Below, piece by piece: positions 35,809-42,234 of a stretch of 42,234 nucleotides of DNA (the stretch's first letter is position 1; every line of letters begins with the position of its first letter). The DNA comes from Flavobacteriaceae bacterium (lineage in GTDB: Bacteria; Bacteroidota; Bacteroidia; Flavobacteriales; Flavobacteriaceae). The position numbers and the translations under genes are program-made. The notes under the pieces are model-generated. The model was not told the origin of the DNA. It ran no database searches and worked only from the letters and a program-made list of their open reading frames with translations. Location of the stretch: the NCBI GenBank assembly GCA_023257625.1, contig JALRBW010000064.1, forward strand, positions 1 to 42,234, in the 5' to 3' direction.

Positions 35809-36177
35809 TACTAAATATAATTTATTCATTTTAATTAAATAAGTTTTTTAGGATATTGATTACTTTATGAATTCTTAAAATGATCGCTTTAAATTACTCC
35901 ATTGATAAATTAGAATAGCTTTTATCTATTAAATAAAAGTTAAATTTAGTTTTTTAAATGTACCTACAATAATTGTTTCTACATTTGTCTTAATCGTTGT
36001 GAAAAGGAAAAACTTTTTTATGTTTTGAATTTTAATATACCTTTCTTAAAAGGATAATTTTATACGATTGATTGGTTTATTATTTAAAAACCGCTGGAAA
36101 GCCTCCAGTGGTTTTTTTTTAAAAATATTTGATTAATATATTAAAAATGTTTAATTTTTGTGAAAAAAATTGAAACA
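35809..36177. other. Gene-free spacer with a possible small RNA
   Basis: TACATTTG (35980-35987) is an exact -7 element on the plus strand, and the strong hairpin at 36086-36120 lies about 100 nt downstream. No protein-like ORF lies between. A transcript of about 120 nt is conceivable. AATCGT near 35992 can pair with ACGATT near 36064. No TTG -33 element at standard spacing. Confidence 0.35.
36086..36120. terminator. Rho-independent terminator, owner uncertain
   Basis: The stem AAAAACCGCTGGA (36086-36098) pairs with 36104-36116 with one G-T pair and a 5-nt loop, and nine T residues follow on the plus strand (36112-36120). In the minus direction five T residues follow. It may end a plus-strand small RNA, or the minus-strand run M28 peptidase-barrel protein-DUF1643 remnant. 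Confidence 0.8.
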
Positions 36178-36303
36178 ATGAAATTTGAAAGACCTACTCG
36201 TATTTATTTTGATAGATATTCACAGGGAATTAAAACTGAAAAATATTCTTATTTCCAAACAATACTCTATATTATAAATCAATTATTTAAAAAATCTTTC
36301 TAA
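36178..36303 (+). CDS. Small ORF, 41 residues, uncertain
   Basis: An ATG-started frame encodes MKFERPTRIYFDRYSQGIKT and continues to YIINQLFKKSF. It is basic and rich in Tyr, Phe and Ile and has a more protein-like composition than the spacer. It converges on the DUF1643 remnant. No family recognised and no clear promoter. It may be a fragment of a lost gene. Confidence 0.3.
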   Translation: MKFERPTRIYFDRYSQGIKTEKYSYFQTILYIINQLFKKSF

Positions 36304-36304
36304 G

Positions 36305-36755
36305 TTAAATTTCTTCAAAAGGAATTATTTTTGTGTCATTAGGTAAACATAGTGGATGTTTTGTAGTCCCATTTTTGTTTGGTTCATAACAGAAACAACT
36401 TTTGTTTATTTTATTTAACAAAAGAGGTGTTACTTCATCACTTTCCCATCCATAAATTGTAATTAACGTTTTTGAAAAAGACTCTAATGATACTTTAAAT
36501 GGTATGGATGATTACGTTTAACTGTACAATATAATTTCTTTGGTTAGGTCGAAATTATTCTGTATACGTTTGCTAAATAAAATCCTCCATAATCATTAGA
36601 TTTTGTGAGATGGATTAATCGTCTCACTGTTGGATCTTCTTTATCATCATCAGCGGTTAACGGATTTAAAAGAATATAAAATATAATGGTTTTTTTATAT
36701 TCCAAATTCTCCATAAAAGAAGCCGATGTTTTTTATCTAAACTAAAATAGACCCC
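36305..36755 (-). pseudogene. Decayed DUF1643-family gene
   Basis: Three pieces in different frames together follow the DUF1643 pattern. The first (from 36755 leftward) reads FSLDKKHRLLLWRIWNIKKP, the family N-terminus. After a frame change near 36680-36700 comes ILLNPLTADDDKEDPTVRR, the hallmark, then SNDYGGFYLANVYRIIST. A TAA at 36544-36546 interrupts it, followed by PKKL. After another frame change near 36490-36515 the end reads ESFSKTLITIYGWESDE, then NKNGTTKHPLCL and TKIIPFEEI before the stop at 36305. No start codon precedes the first piece. DUF1643 proteins have no established function. Two frame changes plus a stop make a sequencing error unlikely. Confidence 0.85.
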
Positions 36756-36773
36756 TTATTCAATAATAAAGTT

Positions 36774-37409
36774 TTAAAATGAAAAACCTAATCCGAAACT
36801 GCCAAGTAAAATACCATTCACACCCACCCCTGGAAGAGGAGGTATTTCTTCTGAAAACGATTTTGAAATACCATTTGAAGTTGCAGTAAAATCTATTGAA
36901 TCAGGAATATTACCAATTCCATAACCTAAATCAAATTTTAAATAAAAGGTTCCCCCAGTTTTTACTCCGACTCTAAAATTAGTAGTTTCTAAATCAAACG
37001 GAATAGTTGCGGATCCTTTTGCCCCATTAAGACCAAAGTCAAGATTTTTAAACATTAATTCACTGTCCAAAACACTTTTTCCTATTCCAACAAAAAAACC
37101 ATATCCTTTTTCACTGGTATAAAAATTAACACCATATTCTAAAAATGAAAAGTTAGAATCTATATCATCTAAGGCTAATTCAATTTTGCTGTAATCTATA
37201 TAAGGGGCAATGTGATTTTTAAAAATGGGTAGGATAATTTCTCCAGCTCCAGATGCAATTGAAGGGATTCCAAATTTAACTCCTAAAGAAATCCTTTTAA
37301 TTTTGTTTTCTATGGGAATTATTGAATTTTCAGCATCAATATCATTCTCTTGTCCTAAAGCGAATGATGTACAAAGAATAAAAGTTGATAGGGCAATTTT
37401 TAGTTTCAT
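36774..37409 (-). CDS. Exported beta-barrel-like protein
   Basis: No characterised family recognised. The 211-residue protein has a signal peptide (LKIALSTFILCTSFALGQ, cut near residue 19-20). The mature chain has alternating patterns (RISLGVKFGIPSIASG, YGFFVGIGKSV, FYLKFDLGYGIGN) and ends in LLGSFGLGFSF with a terminal Phe, as outer-membrane barrels do. It starts within the last 4 nt of the M28 peptidase gene, so the two are coupled. Downstream lies the DUF1643 remnant, 18 nt away. Confidence 0.75.
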   Translation of the reverse strand: MKLKIALSTFILCTSFALGQENDIDAENSIIPIENKIKRISLGVKFGIPSIASGAGEIILPIFKNHIAPYIDYSKIELALDDIDSNFSFLEYGVNFYTSEKGYGFFVGIGKSVLDSELMFKNLDFGLNGAKGSATIPFDLETTNFRVGVKTGGTFYLKFDLGYGIGNIPDSIDFTATSNGISKSFSEEIPPLPGVGVNGILLGSFGLGFSF

Positions 37410-38383
37410 TTCAAAGTGATTTTTTTATTTCGATTAGCTAATTCCCAAGCAGTATAAAAAATAAGTTGAGTGCGTTCAGCCAATATAGGATAGTTTATTT
37501 TTTCTGGCGTGTCACTAGGGCGATGATAATCATCATGTGTACCGTTAAAATAAAAAATTACGGGGATATTATTTTTGGCAAAATTGTAATGATCACTTCT
37601 ATAGTAAAAACGATTTGGATCTTGATCATCATTATAGGTATAATCAAGTTTGTATTGCATATATTTTTGGTTTACAGTTTCAGAAATTTCATGTAAATCG
37701 AGACTTAGTTTGTCAGAACCAATTAAATAAACATAACGAGGGTCTTTATCCTCCCGTTTAGGATCAAGCCTACCTACCATGTCAATATTTAAATTCACCA
37801 TGGTTTGGCTTAAAGGATATAAAGGGTTATCGGTGTAGTATTTAGAGCCTAATAATCCCTTTTCTTCACCTGTTACGTGTAAAAAAACTATGGATCGCTT
37901 AGGTCCTTGCCCTTCTGCTACTGCAGTTTGAAAAGCTTCAGCAATCTCCAATAATGCAACCGTCCCAGAACCATCGTCATCTGCACCATTGTGAATTTCA
38001 CCACCCTGTATTCCCACATGATCTAAATGAGATGAAATTACAATATATTCATCTGGAAACTCACTTCCTTTAATTATGGCAACAACATTTTCTGTTTCAA
38101 CAATATTTCCCTTAATATTCAATGCCATAGGCTGAAGATAATTTATCGAGCCTTTTGCAGGTTGAATGGAATGGGTTGAATAAAAATGAGTTAAAAAATC
38201 AATAGCTTTCTTTTGGCCGGGAGTACCTGTTTCTCTCCCTTCAAAGTAATCTGATGCATAGACATAAAGTAATTCTTGAAGTTCCTGTGAGGTGATACTA
38301 GAAGCATAATCGGTCACACTTTTTGTCATTTGGCTTATTCCGATAAGTGGGAATATCAAAATGAGGGTATAAATATTTCGCAT
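37406..38383 (-). CDS. Exported M28-family zinc peptidase
   Basis: This 325-residue exopeptidase has a signal peptide (about residues 1-17, cleaved near ISQ). The di-zinc ligand set is visible: SSHLDHVG (H119, D121), NGADDDGSGT (D135 or D136), TGEEKGLLGS (catalytic E173, ligand E174), NIDMVGR (D201) and RSDHYNF near 268. It is of the aminopeptidase/PDZ-less M28 group that trims peptides in the periplasm or outside the cell. It is the first gene of a pair with the barrel-like protein. Confidence 0.9.
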   Translation of the reverse strand: MRNIYTLILIFPLIGISQMTKSVTDYASSITSQELQELLYVYASDYFEGRETGTPGQKKAIDFLTHFYSTHSIQPAKGSINYLQPMALNIKGNIVETENVVAIIKGSEFPDEYIVISSHLDHVGIQGGEIHNGADDDGSGTVALLEIAEAFQTAVAEGQGPKRSIVFLHVTGEEKGLLGSKYYTDNPLYPLSQTMVNLNIDMVGRLDPKREDKDPRYVYLIGSDKLSLDLHEISETVNQKYMQYKLDYTYNDDQDPNRFYYRSDHYNFAKNNIPVIFYFNGTHDDYHRPSDTPEKINYPILAERTQLIFYTAWELANRNKKITLK

Positions 38384-38542
38384 GTAATTTTTATTTGAAT
38401 ATAATAAATATTTAAAAGCGTGCTATTTTCTTTGGATATAAATTTAAAACAATGAATACAAGATGTAATCTCATTAAATTTATTTAATTAGGAGTACAAA
38501 AACTGTATCTTGAACTATAAAAAAGGATAGTTTAATAATATT

Positions 38543-39157
38543 ATGAATTTAGACACTTTAGGACTTTTTTTTGTTAGCGCTCTTAGTTTGACATTGTTAC
38601 CAGGACCTGATATCTTGTTTGTTTTGAGTTCAAGTATAGCCCAGGGATGGAAAAAAGGAATTACTATTAGTTTGGGTTTAACTTTAGGCATTTTAATTCA
38701 TACCCTTATTGTAGTATTAGGAGTGGGAACAGTTTTACAACAAAATCCAACAGTACTTCGATTTATCCAATGGTTTGGAGCTTGTTATTTAATTTATTTG
38801 GGTATCATCAAATTCATAAACTATAAAAAAGAAACTAAACCTACTACTTCCAACCTAAAAAAAATGATATCTCCATTTTGGACAGGATTTATAATGAATG
38901 TTTCTAACCCTAAGGTTAGCTTGTTTTTTATTAGTTTCTTTCCAGGTTTTTTATTTCATGAAAAATGGTCCTTTCAGCTTCAATTATTATTCTTGGGAAT
39001 TCTCTTTTTTACACAAGCTTTGATTGTATTTTCGATCGCATCACTTCTTGCAGATCGTTTAGGAAAAGTAATCAATCCATCCCCAAATCAAAATTTTTGG
39101 AACAAATTACAAGCATTTGTTTTTTTTGGTATAGCTCTATATTTATTGATCTCGTAA
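38543..39157 (+). CDS. LysE/RhtB-family exporter
   Basis: This 204-residue inner-membrane protein has about six hydrophobic segments. The N-terminal LFFVSALSLTLLPGPDILFVLSS has the family signature PGPD, and GWKKGITISLGLTLGILIH and GFIMNVSNPKVSLFFISFFPGF follow as usual. The family exports amino acids or analogues; the substrate is not known. Its TAA directly abuts the ATG of the lyase-like gene, so they are cotranscribed. Confidence 0.92.
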   Translation: MNLDTLGLFFVSALSLTLLPGPDILFVLSSSIAQGWKKGITISLGLTLGILIHTLIVVLGVGTVLQQNPTVLRFIQWFGACYLIYLGIIKFINYKKETKPTTSNLKKMISPFWTGFIMNVSNPKVSLFFISFFPGFLFHEKWSFQLQLLFLGILFFTQALIVFSIASLLADRLGKVINPSPNQNFWNKLQAFVFFGIALYLLIS

Positions 39158-40015
39158 ATGGAACAAAAAACAACACTTGTTGAATGCCCTCGAGATGCGC
39201 TTCAAGGGTATTCTAAATGGGTCCCTACTAAAAAAAAAATAGCTTATTACCAGTCCTTATTAAACGTTGGTTTTTCTATTTTAGATTGTGGAAGTTTTGT
39301 CTCTCACAAAGCTATTCCTCAAATGTCAGATACCTCAGAAGTAATAAATGAATTGGATTGTACCCATTCAACAACTAAATTACTTACCATTGTTGCTAAT
39401 GTCAGAGGAGCTGAAGAGGCTGTGAAATTTAATAAGATTAGCTATTTAGGATATCCATTGTCTATATCTGAAAACTTTCAGATGCGTAACACAGGAAAAA
39501 CAATCCAACAATCAATTCCTATCTTATCTGAAATCATTCGCTTAGCAAGAGAAGCCAATAAAAATGTTGTAGTTTATTTATCAATGGGCTTTGGAAATCC
39601 TTATGGCGATCCATGGTCAAATGAAATTATAGTAGATCGAGTACATGAATTGGAGGCTATGGGAATTCAAACAATATCCCTATCTGATACAGTAGGAAGT
39701 GCTCAATACACAGGCATCTATTCTTTATTTTCGGCTTTAATCGAATCCTTTCCCAAACTTGAATTTGGGGCACATTTTCATACACATCCAAACCAATGGA
39801 AAGATAAAATGAATGCATCTTACCTTGCGGGCTGTAGAAGATTTGATGGCACAATAATGGGTAGGGGAGGGTGCCCAATGGCAGCTGATCATTTAGTAGG
39901 AAATATGCCCACTGAAAAAATAATTTCTTTTTTATCTGCAAAAAACAGTCCTTTACTATTAGACTTGTTAGCCTTTGAAAGTGCCTATAATAAATGCCTT
40001 AAATTATTTAATTAA
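39158..40015 (+). CDS. Hydroxymethylglutaryl-CoA lyase-like protein
   Basis: This is a 285-residue TIM-barrel lyase of the HMGL-like family. It would cleave HMG-CoA to acetoacetate and acetyl-CoA in leucine breakdown. VECPRDALQG holds the catalytic Arg (R12) and metal-binding Asp (D13). GAHFHTHPNQ supplies the two metal-ligand His residues, and GRGGCPMAADH has the loop cysteine (Cys in the G-loop) that is typical of true HMG-CoA lyases. The end of the gene is 82 nt before the TonB receptor. Relatives act on similar acyl-CoAs, so the substrate is probable but not certain. Confidence 0.88.
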   Translation: MEQKTTLVECPRDALQGYSKWVPTKKKIAYYQSLLNVGFSILDCGSFVSHKAIPQMSDTSEVINELDCTHSTTKLLTIVANVRGAEEAVKFNKISYLGYPLSISENFQMRNTGKTIQQSIPILSEIIRLAREANKNVVVYLSMGFGNPYGDPWSNEIIVDRVHELEAMGIQTISLSDTVGSAQYTGIYSLFSALIESFPKLEFGAHFHTHPNQWKDKMNASYLAGCRRFDGTIMGRGGCPMAADHLVGNMPTEKIISFLSAKNSPLLLDLLAFESAYNKCLKLFN

Positions 40016-40053
40016 TTTTTATAATACCTCTTCGTTTCTTTTAAATTGAGTCA

Positions 40054-40061
40054 TATATTTG
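40054..40061 (+). promoter_or_regulatory. -7 element upstream of the TonB-receptor gene
   Basis: TATATTTG, an exact TAnnTTTG match, ends 36 nt before the ATG at 40098. The expected -33 site has TTC instead of TTG. Confidence 0.5.
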
Positions 40062-40097
40062 TGCATTATTTATAATTAATCTAAATAAAATTAAAAA

Positions 40098-41918
40098 ATG
40101 TACCGCCTTTTGCACCTATTCCCATTTATTTTTACAACATCAGTTTTAATAGCTCAAGAAAACAAAATTTTTATTACAGATTCAATTCAACAGTTAGATG
40201 AAGTAATTATTAAAGCCAATACAATTTTAGGCAATAAATTTGTTGCTCAAAACAGAACAGGAGCTTCCTATTTTTTGTCTACAGAAGAATTAAATGATTT
40301 TGGATATAGTGATATAAATAGGGCGTTAAAAGCCGTGCCTGGGGTTAATTTTTATGAAGAAGATGGTTTTGGATTGCGACCTAATATTAGTCTTAGGGGA
40401 ACTTCGCCTCAGAGGAGTTCAAAAATCACATTAATGGAAGATGGTGTTTTAATTGCCCCAGCTCCTTACAGTTCACCTGCTGCCTATTATTTTCCTTCTA
40501 TTGCTCGAATGGAAGCCGTTGAAATTCTCAAAGGGAGTAGTCAAGTACAATATGGTCCTTTTACAACTGGTGGAGTAATCAATATGATTTCAACTACTAT
40601 ACCGGAAGAAAATGTGAAAGCCAAATTTCAAAGTTCTTACGGAAGTTATAATAGTAATCAAATTTATACATCAATAGGACAATCTTCAGAAAATATTGGT
40701 TATGTTATCGAATACCTTTCAATGAGTTCAGATGGATTTAAAAAACTAAACATGTTTGAGAATACAGGATTTGATATTACTGATTTGATGGGGAAAATTA
40801 GAATTCAATCTGATAAAAATTCGAGCACCCCTCAATTATTTGAAGTCAAATATCATTTATTCGATGAGCTCTCTAATGAAACTTATTTAGGGATTACGAA
40901 ACAAGATTTTGAAAATACTCCTTTTATACGTTATGCTACCTCTCAGCAGGATAAAATGGATGCGAAACAAACGCAACTTATGCTTACACATAGTATAAAT
41001 TTGACTCCTCGTTTTACCATAGTTACAAACGGATATAAAAATATTTTTTCTAGGAACTGGTACAAATTAAACAACGTAATCTTAAATAAAGTTTCTAAAA
41101 GTTTAGATGATGTTTTAAATAATCCCTTAGAAAATTTAGATTTTTTGAACGTTTTGAAAGGAGAGGTCAATTCTGAAAGAGACGCTTTAATATTACGAGC
41201 AAACAACCGTGTATACACTTCAATGGGTCTTCAAACTAAAATTGACATACACTGGTATGGAAACTCAGGAGGGTTTCATGACATTGAAGTTGGGGCTCGG
41301 TATCACTTTGATGAAGAAGATCGTTTTCAATGGGAAGATGGTTATCAGATCCAAAATAATTCTCTTTCCCTTACATCTCAAGGAGCGAAAGGAGCAAAAG
41401 GTAATCGTATAGCTAGCGCAACCGCTTTTGCAAGTTATGTTTTGTATAAATACAAATTCAATAATTTCACATTTACCCCAGGTATTCGTATTGAATCTAT
41501 AAATTTAAAAAGAGTAGATTATGGGAGCTCAAACCCCAATAGAAATTATCAAAACAGTGATGTAAGAGAGAATGACATTACCGCTTTCATTCCAGGTATT
41601 GGCTTTAATTATACCTATTCAAATCAAGTTTCTTTTTTTGGCGGAGTTCATAAAGGATTTTCTCCTCCAGGAAATGCTCCAGGAGAAAAACCCGAAAAAA
41701 GTACGAATTTTGAATTGGGATCACGTTTTGCAAACGGCAAATTAAGTGGAGAGTTCATAGGATATTTTAATGATTATACAAATTTACTTGGGAGTGACCT
41801 CGCTGCTTCTGGTGGAACAGGATCTTTAGATCAATTTAATGCTGGAAGTGTTCATGTAAGCGGAATTGAACTCCTTTTAAATTATAATTTCACCCTACTG
41901 CTTTATGGTATCTTTTAA
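40098..41918 (+). pseudogene. TonB-dependent receptor, truncated at the 3' end
   Basis: This outer-membrane receptor of the FecA-like group has a signal peptide ending near IAQ (residue 20), a short TonB-box-like segment (QLDEVIIKAN) and a plug domain with INRALKAVPGVNFYEEDG, NISLRGTSPQRSS, LMEDGVLIAPAPY and LKGSSQVQYGPFTTGGVIN. A long barrel follows. No CarboxypepD-like N-domain is present. The barrel stops after GIELLLNYNF (about residue 597); the last nine residues, TLLLYGIF and the stop, come from unrelated DNA. Typical receptors run 100-200 residues longer. The last barrel strands and C-terminal Phe are missing, so the protein cannot be a complete barrel as drawn. See the junction finding. 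Confidence 0.85.
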
Positions 41919-42093
41919 CGATTACTTCTGGTTGCGGATTTTCTTGTATTGTTTGATGTTTAGTTATAGGATAAAGTGCTTCGTGTTGTGGATTGATAAC
42001 AGGATTTCCGCAACTGATTAGGAGTTGGCTTATGAGTAAATTATATGCTATTACTCTTTGCAATGTAGTTATAGTATTCTTTTTCATATTCAT
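41890..42093 (-). pseudogene. 5' fragment of a lipoprotein gene
   Basis: A minus-strand frame of 67 residues begins at ATG 42093 (or ATG 42087, MKKNTITTL). It has a signal with lipobox LLISC, then GNPVINPQHEALYP and ENPQPEVIVKRYHKAVG. The stop TGA at 41892-41890 falls exactly at the point where TonB-receptor coding sequence ends, so the stop is probably accidental and the real gene continued. No family is recognised with confidence. Confidence 0.5.
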
Positions 42094-42109
42094 AGTATTT
42101 GAAGGTTAA

Positions 42110-42234
42110 ATGTGTTTTGGAATTCAGGATACTTTTAGAAGGTATAAATTTATTTTCCAAAATGCAATAGGTGTTGATCAAAAACGACAACAAATAGCAA
42201 CGTGTGTAGTGGACAAGAAAAAAGCCAAGACAAA
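42110..42234 (+). CDS. Partial ORF running off the window, possibly transposase-like
   Basis: An open frame of 41 codons without a stop starts at ATG 42110. The part QNAIGVDQKRQQIATCVVD resembles in spacing the first strand of RNase-H-like DEDD transposases (IS110 type, G-I-D then L and C-x-x-D). This is a weak, position-by-position impression only. It lies 16 nt from the divergent lipoprotein fragment. It may also be a chance frame. Confidence 0.3.
   Translation, partial: MCFGIQDTFRRYKFIFQNAIGVDQKRQQIATCVVDKKKAKT

Overview
The window looks like AT-rich chromosomal DNA of a Bacteroidota member, most likely a flavobacterium (Flavobacteriia). The signs are a fused SecDF, lineage-typical small families (DUF4293, DUF1599), a short archaeal/eukaryote-type ProRS, Rho with a long Asn/Lys-rich linker, bacillithiol genes, many exported proteins whose signal peptides end just before Gln, TonB-receptor biology, and promoters with the Bacteroidota -7 element TAnnTTTG (best examples upstream of secDF and of tRNA-Glu/rpsT, each with TTG 20 nt upstream). 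The assignment is inferred from gene content, not from a 16S gene.

Layout. (1) 1-29.6 kb is dense housekeeping DNA: gyrB, mdh, secDF; a minus-strand run folE-cysS-yidD-lgt-DUF192-YfiT-like; a FadL-like porin with an aromatic-rich lipoprotein; proS; tRNA-Glu-rpsT; rho; DUF4293; a YfcE-like phosphoesterase; truA; an ABC exporter; folP-cdaA (c-di-AMP synthase); then a long plus-strand run DUF1599-permease-tpiA-prmA-clpS-GPx-PLP enzyme-bshB1-oxidoreductase. (2) 29.6-36.8 kb is sparse and accessory-like: tRNA-His, two secreted tandem-domain proteins that share a nearly identical leader, a small outer-membrane-type protein translationally coupled to a lipoprotein with 19 exact 25-residue DUF285/BspA-like repeats, a possible 23-residue membrane micropeptide, an orphan terminator and a decayed DUF1643 gene. 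(3) 36.8-42.2 kb holds an exported barrel-like protein with an M28 peptidase, a LysE exporter with an HMG-CoA-lyase-like enzyme, and a TonB-dependent receptor that breaks off at about 41,890 against the broken end of an unrelated lipoprotein gene. A partial ORF, possibly transposase-like, runs off the window end.

How the genes fit together. Lgt and SecDF make and export the many lipoproteins and secreted proteins seen here. The run GPx-like peroxidase / Cys-Met PLP enzyme / BshB1, together with the YfiT (BstA)-like protein at 6.3 kb, suggests thiol-redox metabolism based on bacillithiol. FolE and FolP are both pterin/folate enzymes. No CRISPR array, prophage or complete insertion sequence was seen. 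I found no unmistakable new multi-gene defence system. The best candidates for something undescribed are the DUF285 lipoprotein/outer-membrane pair, the paired secreted proteins with their shared leader, and the chimeric end at 41.9 kb.
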